From NCBI GenBank assembly GCA_019009955.1, contig CM032233.1, positions 11,078,501 through 11,142,500 on the forward strand: a stretch of 64,000 bases of DNA. The letters run 5' to 3'. The notes beneath the pieces are model-generated. The model was given only the letters and a program-made list of their open reading frames with translations. It was not told where the DNA came from and made no database searches. This stretch comes from Riptortus pedestris. Its lineage: Eukaryota; Arthropoda; Insecta; Hemiptera; Alydidae. Made by a program: the position numbers and the translations under genes. Shown here piece after piece: positions 1 to 13,744 of the stretch (position 1 is its first letter; each line of letters begins with the position of its first letter).

Positions 1-879
1 TAATAATTATTCATTATAATCATAATTATAGTTGCATAATTAAAAAATAAACCCATTTTAATCAAAGAAATTCCTAATAAAAATCTTTAATGACCTTCAA
101 AAATGTCTATTGAAAGCAACTTAATTTTAGAGTATCTAATTTCTTAGCCCATCTGCCAAGGAGAAGAAGCCTATTAAATTTAACGTTTAAAGAAAAAACT
201 ATCCATTTAGATTATTGGCCAAAATAGTCAAAATCTTAAGTATGCTTCATGCCTAACAATCAAAACAAAAAGCACGAAAATGTAATATTATATTAAGAAA
301 ATATAATATTATATTAGGTGCTATATAAAAACATCAGTACTTGTTTCTTCGTCTGACAGAGGTTCAACTCCGCTCATTCCTTGCGAGTCCGCGACGCTCG
401 CACAACATATAAACATTAATTGCATCAGTTGTAATCGACCCATAATGTTCGGAGGAGGCTCAAAAATAAATTTGAACTGTCCTTTTTAAAAGGATTATGA
501 CAAAACATAATAAACTATTATAGAACGAAAATTCCCCGCAGGCTACTTTTTTAAAATTGGATTTCACAATTTTTATTTTTATTATGGAAAAAACATGATA
601 AGGAATGACATTTTAAAAAAATTGTTCCCTTGTACGAATATAGAAAACAAAAACTAACTTCGTATAGAATTTCAAACAAATATCTTAAAAAATATGATCG
701 CAGTGACGAGAGAAACAAGAATTTCCATTAAATTTTTTAGGTAAAAAATTGGCACAATACAATTTATTTCGATTGTGTATCTTGTTTTGTTGATTTATTC
801 TTAGTATAGGCCGATAGAAGATTAAATTCTGCACATTTCAGAATTTTTCCCGAGTTTTTCAGAAATTTGGCGGATTTGA
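1..879. other. AT-rich sequence without a gene
   Basis: No reading frame of note is seen. A TATA-like stretch (tatataaaaa) near 321 is followed by a less AT-rich part to about 410. This could be the 5' untranslated start of the LINE that follows, but nothing proves it. Confidence 0.4.
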
Positions 880-951
880 GTGAGATTTGGCAACAGCGCA
901 CCAGATCTACTGCCATCTCGAAGTGAAACGCACTATAGTTCATGTACAGTT

Positions 952-1215
952 ATGAATTGTGGAAAATGTGGTCAAATAAAACATGAAGGTCCTTGCATGC
1001 AAGAACAGCAATGCTTGAATTGTGGGAAAGATGACCACTCTGCATGGTCCAGAACCTGTACGAAATATTTAATAAAAGAAAAGGAAATTGAAAAAATTAG
1101 GAATCAGGACCGACTAACATATTACCAAGCCAAAAATGTTTATAAACATAGATTTCCTGTAAGCAATAATGATGTTGAGGTTTCATACTCAAAAGTAGCA
1201 GCTGCACCATCATAA
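952..1215 (+). pseudogene. Jockey-type LINE ORF1 C-terminal fragment (zinc knuckles)
   Basis: The translated piece begins MNCGKCGQ and holds two CCHC-like knuckles in a row: CGKCGQIKHEGPC and CLNCGKDDHSAWSRTC. A basic stretch follows, with KEIEKIR and a TYYQAKNVY block that resembles the end of Jockey-clade ORF1 (gag-like) proteins. These proteins bind the element's RNA. Only about 88 residues remain and the N-terminal half of a normal ORF1 is missing. The next piece downstream at 1617 is the start of the matching ORF2 endonuclease, which supports the assignment. Clade is judged by knuckle pattern only. Confidence 0.7.
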
Positions 1216-1616
1216 TCTGATACTTTAAATAATAATTTTGAGAAATTAATTAATGTAATTGCTTCCTTGACGGAAAGAATTACAGTTCTAGAAAATCATA
1301 TAATTAAAAATAAACACAAATAACTCCTGATACTTCCCCATCTACCTCTTCTAATAATCCAGTTATAAACAATAAACCCAACCCAACTCCCAATAAATCA
1401 AAAAAGGAGTCAAAAGATAATGATAACTCAAATTTCAACGATAAATTAAATAAAAGGCCGTATTCCAGCTCTTCGTCCGGGTCCTTTAATAACACTTATA
1501 AAGATAAATTGAAAAAACCTCATCGATAACGCAACATGCATGACATCAGTATCGCCCGTATTGTAGACTGTAGTAATAAGGTATTCCTCAGCTTAATTCC
1601 GCAATAAACCCTAATC

Positions 1617-1787
1617 ATGATCTTACAGTGGAACTTAAACGGTATAATATCTCATAAGCTCGATTTAATCAATGTAATCAAAGACTACGAAATTCAAATC
1701 GCTTGCATTCAGGAAACACGTCTGAACAAGACTAAATCATTCTCCCTTAATCGCTTTACTACATACAGAAGAGACCACCATGAGGCA
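1617..1787 (+). pseudogene. Jockey-type LINE ORF2 start (endonuclease N-terminus)
   Basis: The frame reads MILQWNLNGI, then QIACIQETRLN. These are the first two conserved blocks of the apurinic-type endonuclease that opens ORF2 of Jockey-like LINEs: the Asn of WNLNG and the Glu of QETR are metal and catalytic positions in the family. Homology stops after about 55 residues near GACCACCATGAG, where the sequence changes to the zinc-finger locus. The ORF1-to-ORF2 gap of 401 bp is non-coding. The element is cut off at its 3' side and cannot be active. Confidence 0.7.
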
Positions 1788-3320
1788 AGGAAGAGGAAGA
1801 TGGCCAGCTTGAAATTGGAATATCTAATGGTAAGAACATTTAATAGTCTTATACATTGCAGTATATAGTTCTCTCCACAAAATTATGAGATTTTTTTTTT
1901 TTAATAGATGATCAATCTTGTCTCCCATTAGTCGAACAAGAAGAAGACGGCGATTCTATTTCCGAAGGTGAGGGCACCCTTATTTCTGAGTATTTCTGTA
2001 CATAATCATCCTGCATAGTTCTCAATTCCTACGGTGATTTATTGATTTCTGTTACAGATTACAAAGCTGGCTGCTCATTCATCAAGAATGAAGGCGAGAT
2101 TTCTATAATCGATTGTAAGTGCACAATGTTATTGCTTTAACCTTTTGCCTTTAGTATTCCTCATTTAATACTTTAATTTCGCCAAAATATTGTAGCCGCA
2201 ACGGTTGGTTCAATTTTTTTTTTCTAAATTTGTATATATCGGAGATAATTAAGTTTATTAATTGAATCTGAGGGGCTCAGGTTAGCCATGCGAGTTAAAG
2301 CGTTGACCTTTATATCACATGCCAAACCTAGAGTGGCGAGTTCGATTCTCGCCTGGGCAAACGAAATAATTTAGTGACGAAATTCATTAAATAACATCCT
2401 AAAATCCCACCCTGGCTAGAAAATGGTGGTAACCTGTAGATAACCTGTCGCAATTAGTCTGAGTTGCAAAAAGTGGACGTTAATTAATAATAATAATAAT
2501 AGTATCTGTTTATTTAAATGAAGTGTAATTTACATAATTCTGTATTAGCAAAATATGATCTTTCTTTTACTAATTCTGTTTTATTTTCCACAAATTCCCG
2601 TACAGATTACAGCTGCTATTATAGCAACTACATTACTTCATTAAGGTCATCTAATAAAAGCCATATTTCTACGAAACATGGACAATAAAAGATTCGTTCC
2701 CGGAGGAATTATGCAAAACAAATTACGAACAATTTAGTAATCAAAAAAAAAAGATAAGCTTCTCAAATGCTCCCGCTGTTCCTAAAGAACACCCAAAACT
2801 TCAAACATGAAAACACATTACACTGCCCAACATACAAATAAAAAGCCCATGGAATGCCAGATTTGCCACTATGCCATACCATATTCGTGGGTTTTAAAGA
2901 ATCATGTAATGGTTAAGCACACAGAGCAGAGGCCGTATAAATGTCTGTCCTGCCTCTACTCAACGGTCAACCGCCAAAATTTAAGAACACATGTTCATGC
3001 TTGAAGAAGTAAAACCAAGGAAATGTCCCTATTGCTCACACCGCACTATTACAAAAGACAGAAACACACTTGGGCAATTCATTCCAAATTTAAACAAGGA
3101 TTTTCGAGCTAATTGGATCGGCGGGGGCAAAGTTCGTCATGAGCTTAGGGATTAAGACAGCCAGACCTGAGACATCCACCTGGACGACAGAGCTCGGCCC
3201 GTCAGCTGCTACATCATCAAGGCAGAAACTGTTCTCAGAGAGAATAGAAATCAGCTAAGTTCTTATTTTATAATTTTGTTTAATCACACATATTTATTAT
3301 TCATGAATTTTAAATAAATG
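1788..3320 (+). pseudogene. Decayed multi-exon C2H2 zinc-finger gene
   Basis: Three consecutive introns have good splice sites and the same phase 1: exon to 1829 (AATG|gtaaga), exon 1908-1967 (atag|ATGAT to GAAG|gtgagg), exon 2058-2114 (acag|ATTAC to GATT|gtaagt), and an exon from 2606 (acag|ATTAC). Joined in one frame, the first exons give an acidic protein segment. C2H2 fingers follow at about 2750-3060: one ending THYTAQH, then CQICHYAIPYS..H, then CLSCLYS..H, then CPYCSHRT. The first finger has a TAA between its cysteines and histidines, and a frameshift near 3003 separates the last finger. A polyadenylation signal AATAAA lies near 3313. Function of the ancestor is unknown. The gene looks dead, or else it is a gene fragment. 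Confidence 0.6.
2271..2500 (+). repeat. tRNA-derived SINE
   Basis: A tRNA-like head carries an A-box-like GTTAGCCATGCGAGTT and a B-box-like GAGTTCGATTCTC. A conserved body follows (cccaccctgg, taacctgtagataacctgtc), then a short TAA-repeat tail. The same sequence occurs on either strand at about 4.14, 12.02, 16.42, 21.75, 39.93 and 57.57 kb. This copy lies in an intron of the zinc-finger pseudogene. Confidence 0.8.
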
Positions 3321-3409
3321 TATATGTAATTTGCGAGCGTATTAACAATAAGCCTGTATAAAGCTAATTTATATTATAATGAAATTTATTCATTCAATTT
3401 AGTATAATT

Positions 3410-5320
3410 GGTGGTGGATATAATTTTAATTTCTGCCCTGTTGTTTTTTTTTTCACTATCGTTTCTTCCTTTACCATCATGGATGCTGAACATCCCAGTT
3501 TGACTGAAGAAAAGGGCCATCACCAAATCAATGACTCTTTTGTACTGAGGATTTAGAAAGCCTAACGGATAGAGTGCTTAAGGGCGACGCAGCCAGGGGG
3601 GCGACCAAACGCCCAAGTAGTGAAAAATTTCGTTTTTCGTTTTCGAAAAATATACGTACCTATATGTAAAACTACTTGAACTAAAATCTTCATTTGTTAA
3701 ACCCCTTTTCAACTCTTTAACTTACCCTTTTCAACGAAAAACGTATAGCCTACTATAATGTTTGCAAAAAGGTGATGGCCTACATACTTTTTCAGTCCTC
3801 TTATCTTTTCACTTGAAAATATGATAATATTTTTAATAGATAACTACCACTTAAGATGCCTCAAAACTCAGTATTCTAAACCCTATTTTGAAAAATTTCC
3901 GGGGGAGGGCCCCCGGACCCCCCTTTTTTAGGGGCGGGGGGCGACAAAACGGTTGTTTGCCCGGGTCAGTATTTTGCCTTGAGCCGGCCCTGCTTAAGGG
4001 GTATGCTGGAGCATGTGGCGACCTTTTCACAAATTTAAATACTTAAGCCGTGTTGGTTCGATAAAATATTCGAGAGACATTTTCCCTACGCAATGCTACA
4101 TATGTCAAATATTAGTATTGTCATTATCTATTAAAGTCCACTTAGTTTGGAACTATATATAATTGGGACGAGTTATCTACGGGTTACCACCCTTTTCTAG
4201 CCAGGGTGGGACTAAGGATTATATTTAATGGAAAGGAGGAAAAACACCTATCCATAGGCTGCGTACCTGTGGCCCTAAGCCTATCCCTATTGATTAATTG
4301 TATTGCATATATTAGCCAATGTTAAAAAATATTTAATTGCTCCTGAGAAAGAGGTGGAACTACATCCAGAATTAGGGTTAAACATTTGCATAAGATTAGC
4401 CAATATTGCCCATTGTTATTGGCCCATAATTACCTCCTGAACAAGAGTTTGTAACGGCATTATATGAAAGGCCATTTATTGATTTCCCTGAGTGAACATT
4501 AAACATACTTATTGTATATTGCTGGATATACTAGAAAATGTATTGTCAGGGAAAAAATGTATTCAGGATATAATTGTTTGTCAACATATATTGGAAGATA
4601 ATTGTTCCGAATCTATGGAGGGCTGACTTATAACTGGCACTAATCCACTTGGACCACATTTCAGGGACTATGACTGGAGAGAGAAATCTACGAATTGCGG
4701 ACAGGATAGCATACAGTGGGAGAAGGAGTTGCCTTCAACCTCTCCTCCAGGAATGCACACATCTCACGGAGATGAAGACACCGTCCCAGAAGAGGGAGAA
4801 CACATCACGCCATTCAATTATGTAGTATATTATTTCTTATTCCCTTTATATTGTACTTTGGTAGGGAAATTGTCCTGTCTTTTGAAGTATGAGGATCCAT
4901 TTTTAGTGACAAGAAGTATAGGGTTTTTTTTTGGTTTGTGCGTTCACAAGAGATTATCATTAACTTTTTATAACAGGGCTTAGTTCCCAATCGTAGATTT
5001 TTTTTTAAGATCCGTTGTGAATGCTTTAATCCCCACCCCCTTTATTTGTTCTTCCTTGTCACAAGGCACCTGTCCTGCTTTTAATTGTAAAGTATTATGT
5101 ATATATTTTTTGTAATTTGTAAATATTGATATTGGAATATTTCATATAATGGATCCCATACAAGTTTGTAAATAGGTCTTTTAGGTTAAGTCACTGATGT
5201 GTTCCGCTCTGCCAAATTTTGAATTTTTTGGGGGGGAATTGACTTTTGGTAGGAATTTTTGATTTTTTTAATAGTTTGTTAGAAAAGTCTTACAGATTTT
5301 TTAATAGGAGCCAAGTCTAA
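3410..5320 (+). mobile_element. Worn gag-only LTR element internal region
   Basis: The order of sequence matches the 31.5-38.0 kb element. At 3413-3560 it resembles the leader and gag start near 32.58-32.75 kb (ATGGATG, then a caccaaatcaa/caccatcaa stretch). At 4220-5310 it resembles the 3' non-coding half near 34.3-36.5 kb, including two hairpin-type motifs (4369 and 4432) and the stretch gagggctgactta. No LTR, primer site or pol gene is visible, and gag is gone. A GC-rich low-complexity patch (3895-3990) and a SINE fragment interrupt it. It is an old, non-functional copy. Confidence 0.65.
4135..4232 (-). repeat. SINE fragment
   Basis: The body part of the tRNA-derived SINE is present in reverse orientation (gacgagttatctac, ttaccaccc, gccagggtggga). 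The tRNA-like head is missing. Confidence 0.7.
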
Positions 5321-8209
5321 GGTGGAAAAATTATTTTTAAATGCAGTGCTCTGTTCCTTCAAACAGAATTGGTTGATGTGAGAAATTTGAATAGAAGAAG
5401 TTGAATTCTAGAATGGCTTGCATGTAATCATGTTTAAATACCTAATGACATTTAATAGAAACAACCTCAGCTATTTGGACATGACTAGGAAAAACTAACA
5501 GCACCACCCCATGGAATAAAGAGGAAATGGAGTAATACACACTAAAATGTGAACAAGAACTATTAAGTAGTTATGTTAATAATTTATTAAAAAATATATT
5601 ATTCTCTAAAAATTAAATTCATAAAACAATCTTCTATGTGTGCATCAGGAATAACATATAAATACATCTTAAAGAATCAAGGGTTTGCAGCTGGTTAGTC
5701 ACCTGAAACAAAAAAAAAAAAGGGTTTTTTTAATGTTGATGTATTGACATTAGATTACTATTTGAGTAGATGAATGTAGTTGAGAAAGGTGAAGCACTAA
5801 TTCATCCAGCTTGGACTGACAGACCAACCCTCAGCCTAGCATATTTTTAATTGAATTAAAAATACTTCCTCTTTCAAAAATTGCGCAATATGTTTAGCAT
5901 TTTACATGAAATAGAATTAATTAATATGAAATAAATGTAAAATAATATATTTTAAGTACAATGTAATTAATTATATTCTTTTAACTTCAAATTTAAAAAA
6001 AAAAAAAAAACCTTAGAGGCGTGAAAGTAGGTGGGAGACAAGAAAATGGGCACTTCAATAATCTCTTTTTGCAGGTTAAAAAAAATCAAAATAAATATTT
6101 AAAAACAAAATGTTGAAAGTCCTTCCACCCCCCCCCCTCAGGATAGGATTTATGGAAAAAATTTTGGCCCTTAAAGCTATTTATGAAGTAAGTATGTGTA
6201 AATATTAATATGAAGTAATTGAGGTATTTTCTATACATAATTCCAATCTGAGAACAGCTAGGATAAAAACTTTGATATTTTTATCACTGCTACTGGTACT
6301 GAAATCAGTTTTTTTTTCTCTTTCAGAAACCATTATAGTGAAGCTATATATTTTTATACATTGTAATTTTTTCATATCAATTTAAATTTTAGAGCTGCCA
6401 GATTCTGCAATTGGTACTCACGCTTATGGGAACCTATATGGTCTTAATATTTAATAATGCATACATAAATTGAAAATTACATTAGTACAATATATATGAG
6501 CATAGTGAAGGTGATCCTTATTCTCTGTTAAGAATAAAAACAAAATTTCTCTGAATTACGACCCAAAAACCAAATGAAATTCTGTGGTTTTTAATTTTAC
6601 ATCTCCCTTATACTCCAGCTAATTTTAGGGGAAAAAAGTAGAAATATTCACACACACAAATGTATATATATTAAAATGAATTCAACTCAGGCATAAGCAA
6701 CAGGGAAAGAACACAAGACAGGAATTAAAAAAAAAAATATCAGTGTTTAGACTATTAAACTGTAATGAAAAGGAAGTAAGTGGAGGAGCTTAAATAAAAA
6801 GTAGTTTTGAGTGTTGACTTAAAATATATTCATAAGAATCTTTATTAAGTACTGAATTATGATGATAACTCTGTAATGACTGTATATTTATAAAGCTCAT
6901 GTAAATTTAATGCATAAGAATTCACATAAGGTATGCTTATGTAAACATCAAAAAGTCTTTATTATTATTACCCATTATTTTTTGTAAAAGGTTCATAACA
7001 GTCCTGCCAATGGCAAAATTATTTAAGAGCTCAATCATAATTTATTGAATGTAACTAAAAATCATTATTAAAATATTATAATTCAAATAAACATGGACAT
7101 TTCCCCCTACAGTTAATTAATATACTTTTAAATATAAATACTGCTTCCTTTCCCCCATTTTTTTTTTGTAAAACAGTCACATTACTATCATGAATGATCT
7201 TATAATTGTTATATTTAATTTAACTAATTAACTAAACAAGAATTTAGAAGTATTAATACTGCTCATTATAATACTTAACATAAACAAACTAAAGAAAGTT
7301 ACTTCAACAAAGTATGTCATATTACTGAAGCACTTATTTAAAATAGAATTAAGAATAATCAGTTGCCAAGTACCAAAACGAGTAAATATTTAAGGATGAA
7401 AGGAAAAGAAAAAGGTTTAAATAACCTATAGAATAAATGATTGAAAATGAAAACTGAAATTTAACTGACAGGATAGAAATACACCAAAACCTAAATGTGT
7501 TGGATTTCTTGAAATAGGTACTCTTAAGAAATTCTGGATTCTTCCAGAAGCTCTTTTTTTGCTCTCTTAGCATTTTATTTTAGATCATCTCTCAATCACA
7601 TTAACAAAAATATTTAATTTCATTCATTTAAACTTTAAGACAATAGAAATTATTTGCCTATTAATAATTCTGAATTTAAATTCAAATGCATTCTGAGGGC
7701 ATTTCTTTCCTACACTCTTAAGCCATCAAAATGAATCATGTAGTTCGGTTTGTACTATGGGATTGTTGGCATTACTCACCTGATATCATCCAAGATGTGT
7801 CTGTTCTATATAGGAGGGTTCCTTGGCGGGAATAGGCATTATTTGCATGACTCAGACCTTACTTCATTCTAGTTAGCATGGGGTTCCAGTTTACTTATAA
7901 GTCTAGTTTCATCCATGAACAGTATTGGATTTCAGAATTTCAAAATTTTGAGTTCCGATTAATTAGAATTTATAAGCTTTCCATAGAATGCCTTGATAGA
8001 ATTAAAAAAGAAATTGTAAAAAGATGAATAGAAATTGATAAGATGAATTCAATAAATTGTTTATGTATATAGGATATATGTACGTATGTATGTTTATATG
8101 TATGCATTATAATAAAAAATTTAATTTGCTCCAAAATAAATTTTTTTTGGCTCAATGCTAATAAAAAAAAATAGCTCATTTATATTTACAAAACTTTTCT
8201 TATAAGTTT

Positions 8210-8214
<5 letters not shown>
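5321..8214. other. AT-rich DNA, no gene seen
   Basis: Only short chance frames and A/T runs are visible. An exon-like stretch on the minus strand at about 7770-7860 ends in a donor-like GGTGAGTAA, but no partner exon was found. Confidence 0.5.

Positions 8215-8260
<46 letters not shown>
8215..8260. repeat. (AT)n microsatellite
   Basis: About 23 uninterrupted AT units. Confidence 0.95.
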
Positions 8261-8261
<1 letters not shown>

Positions 8262-8264
<3 letters not shown>

Positions 8265-11200
8265 TTTTTTTTTATTACCAATGGGACTCTTTCTTATTAA
8301 TATTTATATGTGTGTATTGGTCTTATAGACCGATATGATTCAATTGAATCTAATATGACCATGTACACTTTCAAACAGGTGAATTCCTAATGAGAATCTA
8401 TATTCATAGAGATATATAAACTTTTATCAATAAAAATAAGGACAAATAAAAAAGATAACATTATTAAAAGGTGCAGCATACTTATAATTAAAATATATAC
8501 AACAATATAATAAATATTTATAATTTAAATTTACACACATATAGAAAAACATATTATATAAATTGTATTGCTTTCATGGATTATATGCTTTAAATATACT
8601 GGATGTAGAGAGAGGGCTTAATTTTAAATGTTCCTAATTGATTAGATGGCTTAGAAGCGTGCAACGTACTATAGGGTGATGTATTTAAAATTGCTTTGGA
8701 AAATTGGCTCCAGTTCTCATATGTCCATTGTCTTCATTCGGTGTTGATCTCGATGAGAGGTCGCTAGAGCAGGAAATTCAAATCAAAGTTTCCTCTCTCC
8801 AGACAAATGTCCAAGTCGTCTTTCACTATACATAATTTGTTGATTACTTAGTATGTAATTATCTATCTATCTCTATATATATAAATTTGTAACCTCTGTC
8901 TGCACATTGATTTTTTCCCCAAAACTTCATGATACTTTTTTGTTTCACAAACCATAGACACGATATCTGCAATTTGTTTCTTTGGAGTCTGTTTGTTTGT
9001 TTGTTGCCTTTTCACACATAATCAGCTGAACCGAATTTTATGATTTTGGAATGTATATTACTACTAACCCAACTCAGACTTTAGGCTATATTAATATTCA
9101 CTGAGACGAACGGGAGTGGGGGTTGTAAGGGAGGAGTGAAATTAAAAATAGCAATATTTCGTTTCCTATTGTTTTTTTGGCAAATACGCACATGGCAAAA
9201 TTTCATTGTATTAATGCTGAATGCCAGAACAGAATTTCGTCAAATATGTTTCTATTAATTCTAAGATAATCATGACAGAAAACTTAGATTTATTTGAGCC
9301 ATAAGTTTGTCAATATTCGTGCAATACCAAGCTTCATCCATAAAACAATATGACTGTAATTTGATGAAAAAAGGTTATTCAGCTACTAAGTTGAACCAAT
9401 CTTTTTATTTTGATGGGAAACCATTATTATTTCAGTTTATTTATGTATGCCAGCTATTATAAACATAAATTAATCAAATTGCTACTTTTTACTTCATAGG
9501 TATAATGGCTCAATGATTATAAAGTAACTGTATATGTTCCAGGATATTTATGTTATGTGATGAAAATGACAGGATCATTTTGTGGAGGGGTTAATCCAAT
9601 TTTTATATATCCATTGGAAACACTTCTATCACAAACCGTCAACAACATGACTAGTACTCTATAATTGATGTACTTCATATTGAACATTAAGCAAGGTACT
9701 TGTATTCTTTTGTTTTCAGCATTCAGTAACCACGACTGTCCCACAATTTGTATTCTATATAATTGTCACTTGCTCACTTCTTGTTTTTAGCCTTAAGTAA
9801 TTATCACCCCCTACTAATGTGATTTTCACTTTAAACTATGCATCACAAAATATCTCCAACTTAAAATTTAAGTTCTGTTTATGAAGGGACTTAGATTATG
9901 AAAAAAATAGAGAATTGAATGTACAAATAACATTATCTATTCTACTTTGAAAAATATATAATGGCAATTAAGTGTATTTACAACACATGGCTTAATTTAC
10001 AGAGCCTCTGTGTGATGGACTTTTATAAATACGTGAATTCTTTGTTGCTGTATGTGGTTTTATCACGACATTGCTAAATAATTTAGTCTACATTAATATA
10101 TACAATTAAAAATTAAAAACAATATAACTAAAATGAACATACATAACACCATCTTTGAGTTCTTACCATTTCGACTCCCACTTAATGCACTTAAGGGCTT
10201 GAAATAATATATACATATAATGACTTAAAAACTTGAGATATATTATTCAAACAGTCAATAACCTTTGCCAGCTCACCTATTTTCTTAATCTTATGATTAT
10301 ATGCATCAAACATAAGGACTATTAATTTTATTTTATAGAAAAAAAATAACTATTTTGGCCAATAATTTTTCTCACCATTTGAATGACATTTTTTCATGAA
10401 TCTCTCTAAGTTTCTTATTGAGAGTGCTATGTTTTTTCTTCACTAAATAAAAATCTTTTCTCTTTACAGTGTAGGAAAATGATCAAATTTATATATCATG
10501 CCCAGCCTCGTAAGAATAACAATAAATAAATAATGATAATTTAAGTCTATGACGTCAAAAAATTTCCAGACTAATTATGTTGGAGCTTTAACAGAATTCC
10601 TTTTCAGGTCAAGGAGTAAATATGTCGCTCTGTATATTTATGCTATTTCAAAAAAATGGTTCCTATGACTTACATCACTATTTTCAGGTTTTATTAACAC
10701 TAAAAATTACAATTAAAGAACACAGAAAGTATTTTTAAAAAGGTCACTAGCTGAAAATCACAGCCTATGTTCAAGACTAGGTCAGTTATAATTTAAATTA
10801 AATGAATATTACATAAAAGAATCCATCCGACTAAGATCACTAGTTCAGTATTGTTAGACAGAGAAAAAAACAAAATACAAGCATTTTCAGGATGCCGAGG
10901 TGATAACACCACTGCCAAGAGATGAGGGTTATAAAAACGCAGTAACCTTCTCTGCACAGCTAAGGGCTGATTTAATCTGCTTTAAAATTCTAATTAATTT
11001 AATGAAATTTCTTTTCTGTTAGTATTCGTGTTTGTTTTCTATTTTTATTTGATCCTTTTTTTTTCCTATTAACCTTAATGCCAATCATAATTTAAAATAA
11101 TTTTAAAAATAAAACAATTTAGTAACAAGTAAGATATTATATTTTAAGAAGCAAAAAAATAAACCTCTGATGGTGATTTATGAGCAATCAACCAATAACC

Positions 11201-12849
11201 ATCACCAAGATAAAATTTCTTTTGACAGTGTACAGCAATGTAAGAGATTTTAATACAAATTATACACCCAAGAATCAATTAAATAAAAACAGATATTTAT
11301 TTAGGACTCAGGACAAAGGGTTAATCAGAAAAACTATTAAAACTTGTGACCTTTGGTGTCAATGTACATTTCAAGAAATTTCTCAAAAATGGCATCATGA
11401 TTACAACCCCAATAGTTTATTCATCTTAAGGAAAATCTACTAACAAGCCCTTTCTGCTTCCTTATCAGCATAAGGAGCATGGAAATTAGAAATAATAATA
11501 ATTAATCAGTTTCATAAATATTTTTGTGAAACTGTGAATATAACCTATGAGAGGTTTATATTCAATTGAAACTTCCAACAGTCCTTTCAATAATTTGTAA
11601 ACATCCTCCAAGAGATGGCAATACTTTAGGACTTGCTGAGGAAGCAGTGCACGAGTTAAGAGGAGACTTCCATCTGTGATAGGTAGGTTGTTTGAACACC
11701 AGCTACATGCCTAACAAGCAACTACAACTAGCTTAATCGTGTAGCTCTATTTTACAGATAAGAAAGATTTATGAATATGAAGATGATTTGCACAAGGGGT
11801 TCAGATTATTAATGTCACAACCACTTTTGAATAAAATATTTGAGTGTTTTACTCCTTTTTAAATGAAATTCTTACAGCTTTTATTATCTATTTACTGGAA
11901 TAATGAGTGTTTAAGCCATGAATAATATAATTTGAATGAATATAAATTATAATAGGTGATGGATTATCTTCTAGGATACTGAATGTGTAGTTCATTGGAA
12001 TATAATATTGTTCTTATTTATTAAAATCCACTTTATGTTACTAATGCTGATTCGCATGGGTTATGTACAGTTTATTACCCTTTTTAAGTCAGTGTGGGAC
12101 TAAGCAATGCAGTAAAAATATTCACTATTTTTCGTAATATATTACGTTTAGGAAATTGTATCATATTTAGCCATGCTGTTATAGGAAACTCTTGAAGAGT
12201 CCTAACTGTAATAAATATGACACCCTTTGTTTTTTATTTCATGATCCTCCTATAATATCTAATTTTCCTCTTGTTATAAAGACAACTTCCATTCCAGTTC
12301 ATCTATTACTCAGCAAATTTATTCAGATAATGCTAGGCATTGAAATATATTTTTTGTCAATGGGTTGGATTCCAGTAGATTGAATAATATGATAATATAA
12401 CTTATTTATTTAGTTTACACCTCTATATTTTTATACTGAGATTTTTTAGAATAGGCCACTTACTCATTATTCCCATTATTTTGTTTTTTTAATTTTACGT
12501 AAATCTTATTCATAATTTATGAGAAATTATTAGAGTTTGTCTAGGATGTGATCCCCTACCCTACCTATTCACCAGGCCTTGCCCAAACAGATTTTTATTT
12601 ATTTTGAGCCCTTCAAAACTCTCTCAACAGGAAACACTTTAATTCGCTCGAATACTGCAAAACACACATAAAGGAGCTATTGTGCAAAAATCTGAGAAGT
12701 TCTGGGAGGACGGATTTAAAAAAATTGCCTGAAAGATGGCAACATGTAATAGATCAAAATGGGTCATACATAATTGATTAAAAATATTTATAAGAATCTG
12801 AAGTTTTTACTTAAATCACCAATAAAAAATGCTACCAACTTATTTTACA
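8262..12849. other. AT-rich DNA, no gene seen
   Basis: No convincing coding region. At 8866-9180 there is a moderately complex stretch (gtctgcacattg, gtttgtttgtttg, cagctgaaccgaatttt) of the style seen at the ends of dispersed arthropod repeats. It was not assigned to a family. Confidence 0.4.
12020..12115 (-). repeat. Degraded SINE body
   Basis: It keeps the order tccacttta, ttatgtacagtttattaccc, gtgtgggactaag of the SINE body in reverse orientation, with many changes and no tRNA-like head. Confidence 0.45.
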
Positions 12850-13620
12850 ACCCAATATTTCCGAAATAAAGATTCCTCTGAAGACTATCGATCCGGCATT
12901 CAGGAAATCAAAGTGCCAGACCTGGATTTGACGTTACAACATACATGATAGGTATACAGAAAATACAAGGAAGGAGATAGGGAAGATATAAAAGTCGCTA
13001 CAGCTGTTATAGAACTCCATTCTCTATATAACTGCACAGAGACATCCTGTAATTATCCTAATTAAATCATCCTTTACAATAATCATGTACAATATATATT
13101 TACTACTGAGCCTAGTAGTCCTACAGTGGATAAATATCATTTCTACTTCTTACATTGTGTTAGGGGATGTGAATGAATCCCACAACTTCTGGAACTAAAC
13201 AATCCAAAGTGAAATGTTATAAGAAGAATGGTACAGAAGTGACCAATTCTCAATCAAATTAAGTTTTATTCAAGATTTACTTATAGAGATATGCCAATTA
13301 AAATAGATTACCGAAAAAGCAAAGCGTGATTACTTCAAAAATAAAATAATCATTAAAATCTAATACCTGGCAGAATTCATGAAGCATTAGACTTTTAGAA
13401 CAGCAACAATAATAGAATCGGTAATACCAGCACTCCCAAAACCCAATGCATCCTGGTTTGATAAAGGAGTACTGAAAATAAAAAATGTAGAGCCCTAAGA
13501 TGATGTAATCACCAAAAAATGCCGATCACCTCGGAATTCACCAATATAGGTGATGTAGTAAAAAATAGAGAAGGTCGGGATGGTCTATATACAGCTATAT
13601 TTACAAAAAATAAAAATGAC
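12850..13620 (+). mobile_element. Possible LINE endonuclease remnant
   Basis: Near 13156 a frame reads VLGDVNESHNFWN, which resembles the GDFN..H..W block of LINE apurinic-type endonucleases. About 250 bp on, a second piece reads IPALPKPNASWFDKGVL, like the segment that follows the endonuclease in Jockey/R1-like ORF2. Stops and frame changes interrupt the stretch. The assignment rests on two short blocks and is tentative. Confidence 0.35.
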
Positions 13621-13744
13621 CTTCCAATAAAAAACTATTTAAAATTTCTCCATACATACTAGAAAAACAGAAAATTTGCAAGGAAACTTTTTTTTTTTTT
13701 TTATCATAAAAGGATAAACTCACGAACATAGGTACCAACATTAA

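Noticed and set aside
2271..2360. Candidate functional tRNA gene
   Set aside because: The head has tRNA promoter-like boxes, but the sequence is repeated with a SINE body and does not fold into a clean cloverleaf by eye.
7770..7860. Exon-like minus-strand stretch ending in a donor-like GTGAGT
   Set aside because: No acceptor, partner exon or recognisable protein was found; AT-rich surroundings give such sites by chance.
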